A stretch of 64,000 nucleotides of DNA, taken from positions 3,720,001-3,784,000 of the forward strand of contig NZ_CP154840.1 of NCBI RefSeq assembly GCF_047301505.1. The letters are read 5' to 3'. The position numbers and the translations under genes are program-made. This document shows, piece after piece, positions 16,558 through 24,875 of this stretch (positions are counted from its first letter, which is position 1; each line of letters begins with the position of its first letter). The notes under the pieces were generated by a model that did no database searches, had not been told where the DNA came from, and saw only the letters and a list, made by a program, of their open reading frames with translations. This DNA is from Lysinibacillus_B sp031181585 (GTDB taxonomy: Bacteria; Bacillota; Bacilli; Bacillales_A; Planococcaceae).

Positions 16558-17898
16558 GACGTAGATATAGTTGAGCTAACCATTAAGCTCGGAGCATTCG
16601 CTCTATTAATTGCCGCTACGGCATTTTTCGTTGCAACAGAGTTTGCCATTGTAAAGGTAAGAACAACCCGGATTGATCAGCTTGTTGTAGAAGGCAACAA
16701 AAAAGCGATCAAGGCGAAGAAGGTAATTTCAAATTTGGATGAATACTTGTCTGCCTGTCAGCTAGGTATTACAATTACAGCGCTTGGTCTCGGGTGGCTG
16801 GGTGAACCGACATTCGATTTAATCCTGCATCCGTTATTTGATCTACTTGGTTTAGAAGCGCGTGTCACTTCTTTACTGTCGTTTGCTCTTGCATTTGCAA
16901 TTGTTACATTCTTGCACGTTGTTGTAGGGGAGTTAACACCAAAATCGTTTGCTATTCAAAAATCTGAAGAACTTACTTTACGTTTGGCTGGACCACTGAT
17001 TTTATTCCATAACATCATGTATCCATTCATTCGCGCTTTAAACGGTTCGGCACGTGCGCTTGGCCGCTTGTTCGGCCTGCGGGCTGTATCAGAATCTGAA
17101 GTCGCCCACTCGGAAGAGGAGCTGCGTATCATTCTGACAGACAGTTATAAGGGCGGTGAAATCAATTCTTCAGAGTACGAGTATGTAAATAGTATTTTCG
17201 AATTCTCCGATCGTCTTGCAAAAGAGATTATGGTTCCTCGTACTGAAATTACCAGCATAGAAAAGGATTTAACTTTGCGCGAGGTATTTGAAGTGATGGG
17301 GGTTGAACAATATACACGCTACCCTATTACAGATGGCGACAAGGACCATGTAATTGGACTTGTAAACATGAAACACCTGCTTACTGCATATATTAAAAAC
17401 CCGTCGAATGGTGATAAATTGGTAACTGACTATATGCAGCCAATCATTCGGGTAATCGAAACAATTCCGATCAGTGACCTGTTGCTGAAAATCCAGCAGG
17501 AACGCATCCATATGGCCATTTTAATGGATGAATATGGCGGTACATCTGGTCTTGTTACAATTGAAGATATCATCGAGGAAATTGTAGGTGATATCCAGGA
17601 TGAGTTCGATGAGGACGAAATCCCAGAAGTACAGGAAATCACAGAAGGCGAGCATTACATCTTTGATGCAAAAATGCTGCTGCAGGAAGTCAATGACCTT
17701 CTTGGGACAAACATTGAGGACGAAGACATTGATACAATCGGCGGCTGGTTCATGACACAGCATTTTGATGCAGTTGAAGGTGACACAATCGAGGCCCATG
17801 GCTATGAATTTAAAATTAAAGAGCTTGACGGTCATCACATCCTATACCTAGAAGTAACAAAGATCCCAGAAAAAGACGCAGAAATCTTCGAAGAATAA
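16555..17898 (+). CDS. CNNM/CorC-type transporter, second MpfA-like paralogue
   Basis: The 447-residue protein has the same order as the gene at 7955: DUF21 membrane domain (ATAFFVATEFAIVKVR, VVGELTPKSFAIQ), a CBS pair (IMVPRTEITSI, ILMDEYGGTSGLVTIEDI) and a CorC_HlyC domain (EDIDTIGGW). It is probably a Mg2+ or related cation exporter, equivalent to YhdT or YugS. TTG 16555 is forced by the upstream TAG. Its leader has the same split ribosome-site architecture as its paralogue with unrelated stem sequence. It ends in a terminator and is followed by a CDF cation exporter. Confidence 0.82.
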   Translation: MDVDIVELTIKLGAFALLIAATAFFVATEFAIVKVRTTRIDQLVVEGNKKAIKAKKVISNLDEYLSACQLGITITALGLGWLGEPTFDLILHPLFDLLGLEARVTSLLSFALAFAIVTFLHVVVGELTPKSFAIQKSEELTLRLAGPLILFHNIMYPFIRALNGSARALGRLFGLRAVSESEVAHSEEELRIILTDSYKGGEINSSEYEYVNSIFEFSDRLAKEIMVPRTEITSIEKDLTLREVFEVMGVEQYTRYPITDGDKDHVIGLVNMKHLLTAYIKNPSNGDKLVTDYMQPIIRVIETIPISDLLLKIQQERIHMAILMDEYGGTSGLVTIEDIIEEIVGDIQDEFDEDEIPEVQEITEGEHYIFDAKMLLQEVNDLLGTNIEDEDIDTIGGWFMTQHFDAVEGDTIEAHGYEFKIKELDGHHILYLEVTKIPEKDAEIFEE

Positions 17899-17908
17899 TT
17901 ACGGATAG

Positions 17909-17945
17909 GAAAACGACTCTCTCATTTCAGGGGGGTCGTTTTCTC
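17909..17945 (+). terminator. Terminator after the CNNM paralogue
   Basis: GAAAACGAC and GTCGTTTTC form a 9-bp stem around a 17-nt loop, directly after the stop codon. Confidence 0.75.
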
Positions 17946-17976
17946 GTATCTTTAAATCTTGCGAGGGGGAAACATT

Positions 17977-18867
17977 TTGGAATTATATTCAAACTTGCGT
18001 GCTGGCGAAAAAGGGGCTTGGCTATCCATCGGGACGTATATCTTTTTAAGTGCTATGAAATTAATAGTCGGTTATTTGGGAGCCAGTGCTGCTCTAAAAG
18101 CAGATGGTCTAAATAATACAACGGATATCATAGCATCCATTGCCGTTTTGATCGGACTGCGGATTTCTCAAAAACCCCCGGATCGTGTCCATCGGTATGG
18201 ACATCTGCGTGCGGAGACTATTGCTTCACTTATTGCATCATTCATTATGATGGTAGTGGGACTGCAGGTGCTTTCTACTTCTATACGAGGGATGTTCGCT
18301 CCCGTGCAGGAAACTCCTTCCATAGTAACCGCGGTTGTTGCCCTCTTCAGCGCGGCCATCATGTATGTTGTCTATCGCTACAACCTGGCACTGGCTGATA
18401 AAATTAAAAGCTCTGCCGTTCGGGCAGCCGCTTATGACAATCGCTCAGATGCCCTCGTAAGTATTGGTACTGCCATCGGTATTCTTGGAGCAATTTTTGG
18501 CTTTCCAATCATTGATATTATTACAGCATTAATCGTCGGATTGATTATCATCAAAACAGCTGTCGAGATTTTCTGGGAGGCTGTCGTTACACTAACAGAT
18601 GGGTTCGATACGGAAGAAACAGAGACGCTGAAGGAGCTAATTGAAAAGGTAGAGGGTGTCATCGACATTACGGATTTAAAAGGACGTGCTCATGGAAATA
18701 TGAGCTTTATCGATGTAACAGTTACGGTCAACCCTTATTTAAACGTTATTGAAAGCCACAAAATCAGCGATCAGATTGAAACGACTGTCCAGCACTTTAA
18801 TCCGTATTGTATCGTGCTCGTGCATATCGAGCCTCATTTTATACCGCCAACTGCGGATTCCCCCTAA
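17977..18867 (+). CDS. Cation diffusion facilitator (MneP/MneS-like)
   Basis: The product is 296 residues from TTG 17977, placed by GAGGGGGA; TTG 17959 upstream overlaps that site. It is a six-span CDF antiporter with LKADGLNNTTDIIAS in span 2 and AAYDNRSDALVSIGTAIG in span 5. The paired Asp residues of these motifs form the transmembrane metal site. DPxxxH-like ligands occupy the cytoplasmic C-terminal domain (ETETLKELIEKVEGV onward). Relatives YdfM and YeaB export Mn2+ in Bacillus subtilis. The metal here is inferred as Mn2+ or a similar divalent ion. Confidence 0.85.
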   Translation: MELYSNLRAGEKGAWLSIGTYIFLSAMKLIVGYLGASAALKADGLNNTTDIIASIAVLIGLRISQKPPDRVHRYGHLRAETIASLIASFIMMVVGLQVLSTSIRGMFAPVQETPSIVTAVVALFSAAIMYVVYRYNLALADKIKSSAVRAAAYDNRSDALVSIGTAIGILGAIFGFPIIDIITALIVGLIIIKTAVEIFWEAVVTLTDGFDTEETETLKELIEKVEGVIDITDLKGRAHGNMSFIDVTVTVNPYLNVIESHKISDQIETTVQHFNPYCIVLVHIEPHFIPPTADSP

Positions 18868-18911
18868 TAAAAAATGCGAAATGGGACAAGCCCACTTCGC
18901 ATTTTTATTTT
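18868..18911. terminator. Bidirectional terminator
   Basis: AAAAATGCGAA and TTCGCATTTTT form a long stem, extended through GGG/CCC, between the CDF gene and the convergent small membrane gene. Confidence 0.85.
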
Positions 18912-19120
18912 TTTTGCTGCTCTTTTGCCTGGTCCTGCTTACGTTCCATCTTTAGTCCTTTATAACGGATAATGGCACCAATCAACACAAAAACCCATCC
19001 AATTGCTAAAAATGCAAGCTGCATTGTTTGATTGTCTGCCGGTAAAATCCCAAAGATCACTGCCGCAATGACCGCCATTCCTGAAAAGGAAATAAGCACT
19101 CCAGCCATAACGATACTCAT
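18905..19120 (-). CDS. Small two-span membrane protein
   Basis: The 71-residue product has two hydrophobic segments (VMAGVLISFSGMAVIAAVIFG and MQLAFLAIGWVFVLIGAII) and a basic, glutamine-rich tail. ATG 19120 follows AGAGGTG. It lies 40 nt after yhcI on the same strand and could be the operon's last gene. The family is not recognised. Confidence 0.65.
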   Translation of the reverse strand: MSIVMAGVLISFSGMAVIAAVIFGILPADNQTMQLAFLAIGWVFVLIGAIIRYKGLKMERKQDQAKEQQKK

Positions 19121-19160
19121 AGTAGCACCTCTATTTATTCAATAGGTACATTATACATCA

Positions 19161-20093
19161 TTAAGCTGTTACGTCACGTTTATTAAAGATAATAAAACTG
19201 CTTAAAACGAATAGAACCGCATAAACTGCTAACACAGTTAATGAAAACGGCAGTGTGACCCCTTCTAAATATGGTGTAGCGCCGCTTGCATGCTGTGTTA
19301 AATCCGAATGGGAAATCCATACGAATTTAGCAAAGCTGTACTTGCTCATTAGTGAGATAATCAAGGCACCCATCATAGAAATGACAAGCGTCAGACCAAT
19401 TGCTAAAGAGCTTGAGCGGAAAATAGAGCCCAGCATGAAAGCAAAGAAGATGGACATGAAAAAGTCTCCAAAAGATAAAATAAAATTCTCAAAGATAGGT
19501 TCCCATACGTCTATTTCTTTAATTACACCATCTACCATTTGAAGCTCTTGAGAAACATCCGTTCCCCATAATAGCAGTCCTATTAAAGAGGAACCTGCCA
19601 GACATACCGCATATAACAGCAGGCCAAATAGAATAACTGTCAATAGCTTCGATAATAGAATTTTTGTTCTGGATACAGGTCTTGTCAGCAGCATTTTAAT
19701 CGTGCCTGTCGAAAATTCCGAAGAAACGATTCCCGCTGCCACAACAACTGAAAAAATCGTGACCATTACCATGAGTCCTACTCCATAGCTCAGATAACTA
19801 TCAAATGTAGTATTGACAGCAAGAGGAATATCTTCCGCTAGGCGATACTCATTAAGCGCAATCTGTTCATTAAAGTAGGCCGCATCTTCCGCTGGAATCC
19901 CTTCTTCCTCCAGCATACTCTTATACATATTCGTATCCTCTTCTACAGAAGTACGCCAGTCCTGATTATCATCCTCTGTATATTTCATTACAAATGCTGG
20001 GACGACTGCTAACAAAATCGTTAATGCCAGCATCGTCCAAGTACTTTTTCTAGCCCATAGCTTCATCCATTCGTTTCTAATGTATTTCAGCAA
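19161..20093 (-). CDS. yhcI: ABC-2 type permease (YhcI-like)
   Basis: The 310-residue protein has an N-terminal span (WTMLALTILLAVVPAFVM), a large extracytoplasmic loop and five further spans, typical of ABC-2 permeases paired with a BcrA-like ATPase. SSEFSTGTIKMLLTRPVSRTKIL is the cytoplasmic coupling segment of this family. It overlaps yhcH by 17 nt. Order and neighbours match yhcEFGHI of Bacillus subtilis. The substrate is unknown; peptide or envelope-stress antibiotics are typical. Confidence 0.84.
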   Translation of the reverse strand: MLKYIRNEWMKLWARKSTWTMLALTILLAVVPAFVMKYTEDDNQDWRTSVEEDTNMYKSMLEEEGIPAEDAAYFNEQIALNEYRLAEDIPLAVNTTFDSYLSYGVGLMVMVTIFSVVVAAGIVSSEFSTGTIKMLLTRPVSRTKILLSKLLTVILFGLLLYAVCLAGSSLIGLLLWGTDVSQELQMVDGVIKEIDVWEPIFENFILSFGDFFMSIFFAFMLGSIFRSSSLAIGLTLVISMMGALIISLMSKYSFAKFVWISHSDLTQHASGATPYLEGVTLPFSLTVLAVYAVLFVLSSFIIFNKRDVTA

Positions 20094-20991
20094 TTGCGCC
20101 GCCTCCTGTCATTTCTAGGAATTGATCTTCGAGCGTTTTCACATGCGGCTGCACAGTATATAATTGTACGCCCGCTTCGAATAGGTGCTGTGTCAGCACA
20201 GGGACATCCTTTTTTTCGATTTCGACAATCATGCCGTCCCCTTGTACAGTAAATGTATAGCCATGTTTCTCCAAAACAGCAGCCCCTGACTGAACTGAAG
20301 TCGGTTCAATATAATAAAGAGAAACTACTGTATTTTGCAGATCACGGATGTCGATCAGCTTTCCGTTCTGAATGACGGCTACCCGGTCGCACATGAGCTC
20401 AATTTCGGATAACAAGTGGCTTGAAACAACGACAGCGAGCCCCTCTGTTTCGGCAACATGCCGCAAATAAGTACGGAATTCTCTTATACCTGCTGGATCG
20501 AGCCCATTTGTTGGTTCATCCAAAATTAGAAACTTTGGACGATGTAAAAGTGCTTGTGCCAGACCGAGACGCTGGCGCATTCCCAAGGAATAAGTCCCCA
20601 CTTTTTCGTGTATCCTCTTTTCCAGACCTACCTGCTTCACTACCTCATCTATCCGCTCTTTTGTCACTCCTTTATGCATACGCGCAAAGTGAAGCAGATT
20701 TTTGTAGCCCGATAAAAACTTATACATTTCCGGATTTTCTACAATAACCCCCACTTGTGAAATCGCCTCTTCGTAATGATCAGCAAGTGACTTGCCGTCG
20801 ATCATTATTTCCCCGCTTGTCGGATACATAAGGCGTGTCATCATGCGGATCGTCGTTGTTTTCCCCGCCCCGTTTGGTCCGAGGAATCCTGTAATCTGAC
20901 CTGGATAGAAGTCCAGGGTAATATCCTTGATAATCTGCTTTCCTTTAATCGTTTTCGATAAGTTTTTTAATTGAACAATTGGCTTTGCCAT
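20077..20991 (-). CDS. yhcH: ABC transporter ATPase (YhcH-like, BcrA family)
   Basis: The 304-residue ATPase has Walker A GPNGAGKTT (about residue 40), signature YSLGMRQRLGLAQAL, Walker B FLILDEPT with GLDPAG, and H-loop VSSHLL. The C-terminal 90 residues form the BcrA-type extension. It begins one base after the yhcG stop and overlaps yhcI, so the genes are tightly coupled. It energises the YhcI permease. Confidence 0.87.
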   Translation of the reverse strand: MAKPIVQLKNLSKTIKGKQIIKDITLDFYPGQITGFLGPNGAGKTTTIRMMTRLMYPTSGEIMIDGKSLADHYEEAISQVGVIVENPEMYKFLSGYKNLLHFARMHKGVTKERIDEVVKQVGLEKRIHEKVGTYSLGMRQRLGLAQALLHRPKFLILDEPTNGLDPAGIREFRTYLRHVAETEGLAVVVSSHLLSEIELMCDRVAVIQNGKLIDIRDLQNTVVSLYYIEPTSVQSGAAVLEKHGYTFTVQGDGMIVEIEKKDVPVLTQHLFEAGVQLYTVQPHVKTLEDQFLEMTGGGAIAEIH

Positions 20992-21693
20992 TTACCTCAC
21001 CTGCTTTTCATATAATGATTTCATCCATTCCACTGCATCCTCGTTCCGTTCATCACGAATAAGTTCCATTTCCTCCATTGCTGTCAGTCTGCCATCACGA
21101 AGCAGAATGACCTGATCCAAAATCGGCTCCACCTCATTCACCTCATGAGTCGAGAGGACGACAGACTGATTTTCCATATCGATGAAACGGATTAGTGCCT
21201 TAATCAGCGACTCTCTCGCAAGCGGGTCCAGTCCTGCAAAAGGCTCATCAAGTAAGTAAAGTGATGCCTCACGTCCTAATGTCGCCGCCATTTTAATACG
21301 GGCACGGTTTCCTTTTGATAACTTTCCAAGCTTGACTGTTGTCTGCGCCTCTAAATGCTTGGCGATAATGTGGGCCTTCTCCAAAGAAAAATCGGCAAAC
21401 TGCTCACTATAGAAGCGGAAAACCTGTTCCCCTGTATAACTTTCATAAAACAGATCAATATCAGGTGAATAGGCTATTTTATCGGCAGACCGCCTTGTCA
21501 CTTCCCGGCCTCCCAGCTGTATTAACCCATTGTTCGGCCGAAGAAGGCCCGCCATCAATTGAAGCAGCGTTGATTTTCCACAGCCATTTTCCCCAATCAC
21601 GCCGATAATCTGGCCAGTCGGAATGGTAAAGGAAACATCGTTAACGATTGTTTTTTTTCTGTATTTAAACAGTACATTTTCCAATTGCAGCAT
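20992..21693 (-). CDS. yhcG: ABC transporter ATPase (YhcG-like)
   Basis: This 233-residue ATPase has Walker A GENGCGKSTL, signature LSKGNRARIKMAATL (a variant of LSGGQ), Walker B LYLLDEPFAGLDP and H-loop LSTHEV. It is the partner of the permease YhcE. It lies 4 nt after the GntR gene. The presence of two ATPases and two permeases in one operon is the arrangement of Bacillus yhcEFGHI. Confidence 0.86.
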   Translation of the reverse strand: MLQLENVLFKYRKKTIVNDVSFTIPTGQIIGVIGENGCGKSTLLQLMAGLLRPNNGLIQLGGREVTRRSADKIAYSPDIDLFYESYTGEQVFRFYSEQFADFSLEKAHIIAKHLEAQTTVKLGKLSKGNRARIKMAATLGREASLYLLDEPFAGLDPLARESLIKALIRFIDMENQSVVLSTHEVNEVEPILDQVILLRDGRLTAMEEMELIRDERNEDAVEWMKSLYEKQVR

Positions 21694-21697
21694 ATCC

Positions 21698-22054
21698 TCA
21701 CCCTCCTTTTTTCAAGACTTCAATCATCTCTTCTTTTGTAAACCCCAATGAATCGATCATGGTCAGGAACTGCGTTGCTACCTGCGTCATCATCTCTTCC
21801 CTCAGCTCCCCAATGCGTTCCTCATTTGTGGTAATAAACGTTCCTTGCCCACGCTTTGTTTCTGTCATTTCCATTGCTTCAAGCTCCTTGTATACACGTT
21901 GTACTGTATTCACATTCACACCGCTTTCTATCGCATATTCACGAACAGAAGGAAGCTTCTCCCCCGGCTTCAAATATCCTTTCAGGACGTCTCCACATAT
22001 GCGGTCGACCAGCTGTGCATAAATCGGCTTATCCTTTGAAAAATCCTGCGTCAT
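21698..22054 (-). CDS. yhcF: GntR-family repressor, YtrA subfamily (YhcF-like)
   Basis: The 118-residue protein is a winged helix-turn-helix (PIYAQLVDRICGDVLKGYLKPGEKLPS... with VNVNTVQRVYKELEAM as recognition helix, GQGTFI wing) and a short helical dimerisation tail. The short tail marks the YtrA subfamily, which regulates ABC transporter operons autogenously. Its start overlaps the yhcE stop by 4 nt. The 14-bp palindrome over the operon promoter is the likely operator. Confidence 0.87.
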   Translation of the reverse strand: MTQDFSKDKPIYAQLVDRICGDVLKGYLKPGEKLPSVREYAIESGVNVNTVQRVYKELEAMEMTETKRGQGTFITTNEERIGELREEMMTQVATQFLTMIDSLGFTKEEMIEVLKKGG

Positions 22055-22824
22055 CGCGTGATCACCCTTTCAATCCATTTACTTGCCGCGATAAAGCAGA
22101 TGGCCATCACCAGCCACATAGCCAATTCCTCGACGATATACAGGCTGTAAAAGTTTACAAGTACATCCTCCGATGTGAATACCGGCATATTCTTCTCTAG
22201 GAAAGTCAGAGGAATCTCCCCATGTATTAGCAGTTTGTCGTATAAAGAGGAAGTCGCAATCTTATCAATCGCAAATAAAAACAAGCCGAATAACATCCCT
22301 GTGATAATCACACTTCCATATCTGATATATCGTTTCAACTGGATATAAACTGCATAGAACAGCAGAGCCACTACTGAGGTAAGGATTCCGAGAAGGAAAA
22401 TGATGCTAACGACCAGCCCCTGCAGCCAAATAATTTCACCGGTCGATCCATCGATAATACCCGTCGTCCAATGAAAAAAGAATGTATAGAATGCACTGAT
22501 CAATGTCGTCCAAGCGACGGTATAAAATAGCTTAGCACCGATAAGCACAGTTATTGGACTGCTATTATGCAGCCATAACTCCTTTTCCTTGCTGCCTCTT
22601 CTAATACTGAAAAGAAACTGCCATGGCATCACGCTTCCTATTAGGAGTAAGCCAAGAAACAGCAGCCCTATCCTAAATTCCTCTTTCGCTATATTGACGT
22701 GAATGAAGCGTCCTTCAAACATAGGTAATAAACCAATGGATACTGCTCCTACTATGAAAAAGATAATTGGCCAGGCCTTATACATATGCCATTCTTTTTT
22801 TACGAGACTCCAAAACTTGCGCAT
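22051..22824 (-). CDS. yhcE: ABC permease (YhcE-like)
   Basis: The protein is 257 residues from ATG 22824; the in-frame TTG 22833 abuts the AAGGGCG site. It predicts six membrane spans, opening with KKEWHMYKAWPIIFFIVGAVSIG. It is the first gene of the operon and probably pairs with YhcG. Similarity is by position and general design rather than strong motifs. Confidence 0.78.
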   Translation of the reverse strand: MRKFWSLVKKEWHMYKAWPIIFFIVGAVSIGLLPMFEGRFIHVNIAKEEFRIGLLFLGLLLIGSVMPWQFLFSIRRGSKEKELWLHNSSPITVLIGAKLFYTVAWTTLISAFYTFFFHWTTGIIDGSTGEIIWLQGLVVSIIFLLGILTSVVALLFYAVYIQLKRYIRYGSVIITGMLFGLFLFAIDKIATSSLYDKLLIHGEIPLTFLEKNMPVFTSEDVLVNFYSLYIVEELAMWLVMAICFIAASKWIERVITR

Positions 22825-22850
22825 ATAAATCAACGCCCTTCAAAATGTTG

Positions 22851-22897
22851 TATTAGTGTACTATTGACATAGTACACTAATACCCTATGAAGCGCAA
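22851..22897 (-). promoter_or_regulatory. yhcE operon promoter with GntR/YtrA operator
   Basis: TATTAGTGTACTAT (22851-22864) and ATAGTACACTAATA (22869-22882) form a perfect 14-bp inverted repeat around TGAC. It contains AGTGTA...TACACT, the half-sites known for YtrA-subfamily GntR repressors. On the minus strand TTGCGC (22892-22897) and TACTAT (22869-22874) are 17 nt apart, so the operator covers the -10. The natural binder is the YhcF-like gene in the operon. Confidence 0.8.
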
Positions 22898-22922
22898 CCG
22901 CTTTTATAATATTTTTCCAAAT

Positions 22923-22954
22923 AAAAAAAGACATGGAACATTAACCATGCCTTT
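22923..22954 (-). terminator. Terminator after yhcYZ
   Basis: AGGCATGG and CCATGTCT pair around an 8-nt loop, followed by TTTTTT on the minus strand, just after the response regulator stop. Confidence 0.8.
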
Positions 22955-22963
22955 AATGACCTC

Positions 22964-23614
22964 CTATACCTTACCGCTTCCCTCTGTCAAACCATGTTTG
23001 ACCGCGTAAAGGGCAGCCTGTGTGCGGTCTTGTACTTCAAGCTTTGTAAAAATATTTGAGATATGCGTCTTCACGGTTTTTTCCGTTACAAATAGAGAGG
23101 AAGCAATTTCTCGATTGCTTTTTCCTTTTGTAAGCTCGGCTAGTACATCCTGCTCACGAGGTGTTAAGGGATTTAATACGTGCGGAAGATTCTCCTCTTC
23201 ACGTAACCCCTCTTCTAACTGTGTCGTTGCTTCAGGATGAATGGTATTTTCCCCACGCATGATGAGCCGGATTGATTCCACTAATTCATCCGGCTCGATA
23301 TCTTTTAATTGATAGCCCGATGCTCCTGCCTCGATGGCGGGCAGCACATGGTCTTTATCCGAAAAACTCGTCAGCATCAATACCTGCACATCCGGCCATC
23401 TCGATTTGATGCTTTTCGTCGCCTGGATACCGTCCATTTCTGGCATGACTAAATCCATTAGTACAATATCCGGCTTTAACGAAGCAGCCATATCAATCGC
23501 TTCCAGTCCATTTTTTGCTTCTCCTACAACCTCTATGTCTTTTTGCGTTTTTAAGAAAAACAGCAGACCTCGACGCACTACATGATGGTCGTCTGCAATT
23601 AACACTCGAATCAT
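22964..23614 (-). CDS. yhcZ: NarL/FixJ response regulator YhcZ
   Basis: The 216-residue regulator has a receiver domain (IRVLIADDHHVVRRGL; phospho-acceptor Asp in DIVLMDLVMPEMDG; Lys in GYQLKD) and a LuxR-type helix-turn-helix (LTPREQDVLAELTKGKSNREIA, VKTHISNIFTKL). It lies 12 nt after its kinase. YhcYZ is a Bacillus two-component system with no settled signal. ATG 23614 follows GGGGGAG. Confidence 0.88.
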   Translation of the reverse strand: MIRVLIADDHHVVRRGLLFFLKTQKDIEVVGEAKNGLEAIDMAASLKPDIVLMDLVMPEMDGIQATKSIKSRWPDVQVLMLTSFSDKDHVLPAIEAGASGYQLKDIEPDELVESIRLIMRGENTIHPEATTQLEEGLREEENLPHVLNPLTPREQDVLAELTKGKSNREIASSLFVTEKTVKTHISNIFTKLEVQDRTQAALYAVKHGLTEGSGKV

Positions 23615-23626
23615 CTCATTCTCCCC

Positions 23627-24736
23627 CTAATATGGCAAACGGATCAATAGTTCCGTCCCCTTCCCCAGTTCACTTACCCAGTCAGCCGAACCGCCGATTG
23701 CTTTTGCCCTATCCCTGATGGATTGCAGTCCCATGGAAGGAAGCGCCGCGTCTGGATCGTGGGCAAATCCCCGTCCTTCGTCTTTGATGACGAGCAAGAC
23801 ATCGGTAGGCGTTACTGTTACAAACATTTCTGCCTGTTTTACTCCTGCATGGCGCCTTACATTATTGAGCGCTTCCTGCGAGATACGGAACAACGTCTCC
23901 TCTACTCTCGATGGAAACTGCAGCACACCAGAAACCGTTACGTCCAGTTTTAATCCGAGCATTTCTGCATAAATTTTAATTGCATCGATAAGACCGCTTT
24001 CAAGTCCTCTTGGCCGCAGTTGCCAGATAAGCGCTCTCATTTCATTTAAAGCTTCCTGGGTCAGATTTTGGATTTCTTTAAATGTATCCTTCACTTCCAT
24101 ATCCTCTGTCATTTCGATTCCTGCACGTGAAGTCAGCGTAACAGAAAACAGCAATTGATTGACGGAGTCATGCAGGTCCCTGGCAAGCCGATTACGCTCC
24201 TGAACGAGTGCAATCTCCTGCTGTTCATTTACGAGGAGAATCCGTTTAATGGCAGAGCCTAACTGGAACGCAACAGATTCTAATAGTTCCAGCTCTTCCT
24301 CTGAAAAGCGAATCGTATTTTTAGAAGCAACATTTAGGATGCCAAATTTCTCCTGTCCTGATTGAAGCGGGACTGTGGCATGATGCGTGATACCTTCCGG
24401 GTCGCCTATTTCCGCCTCATTGGCACTCTCAATCCGCTGGCATTCAATAATATTGGAAGCTCTCTTCAGCTCATCATTGCGATAGCGGGATACACACCAG
24501 CATCCGCCATGCTTCAAATATTCGCATTTATTGTAGCTGAGTGCCCTAGGTAAATTTTCATGAGCGACAAGTTCAGCCTTGCCCTTCTCATTGATAAAGA
24601 AAATCCAACCTGTATCGAATTTCGTTCCACTTAAAAATTTATGAAGCGCCCCGCGCAGCATCGGAATCATTTCTGTTTCTTCATTCAATAGCTCTGCAAT
24701 TTCTTTTAAAATCGTTATGTTCGAATGATCATTCAT
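23627..24736 (-). CDS. yhcY: GAF-domain sensor histidine kinase YhcY
   Basis: The 369-residue kinase has no membrane span, so it is cytoplasmic. An N-terminal GAF domain (about 20-175) is followed by HisKA_3 (ERNRLARDLHDSVNQLLFSV, phosphorylated His in DLHD) and an HATPase domain (NVRRHAG, VIKDEGRGF). Two or three cysteines in the GAF region (EYLKHGGCWCVSRY) might bind a ligand or sense redox, which is speculative. It is cotranscribed with yhcZ. Confidence 0.87.
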   Translation of the reverse strand: MNDHSNITILKEIAELLNEETEMIPMLRGALHKFLSGTKFDTGWIFFINEKGKAELVAHENLPRALSYNKCEYLKHGGCWCVSRYRNDELKRASNIIECQRIESANEAEIGDPEGITHHATVPLQSGQEKFGILNVASKNTIRFSEEELELLESVAFQLGSAIKRILLVNEQQEIALVQERNRLARDLHDSVNQLLFSVTLTSRAGIEMTEDMEVKDTFKEIQNLTQEALNEMRALIWQLRPRGLESGLIDAIKIYAEMLGLKLDVTVSGVLQFPSRVEETLFRISQEALNNVRRHAGVKQAEMFVTVTPTDVLLVIKDEGRGFAHDPDAALPSMGLQSIRDRAKAIGGSADWVSELGKGTELLIRLPY

Positions 24737-24778
24737 ATTGTCACCTTCTCTTCATCCCTTACTTCATCTATACCATAA

Positions 24779-24815
24779 CAAAGAGCGTGCCGCAAACTGC
24801 AGCACGCTCTTTTCA
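24779..24815 (-). terminator. Terminator after yhcX
   Basis: AAAGAGCGTGCtGCA pairs with GCgGCACGCTCTTT on the minus strand, giving a long stem followed by a modest T-run (TTTGTTAT). Confidence 0.65.
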
Positions 24816-24875
24816 TATACCGAATATGGAAATGTTGTTATAAACAAAATGCATATTTTGTTTAGATAATGACAA

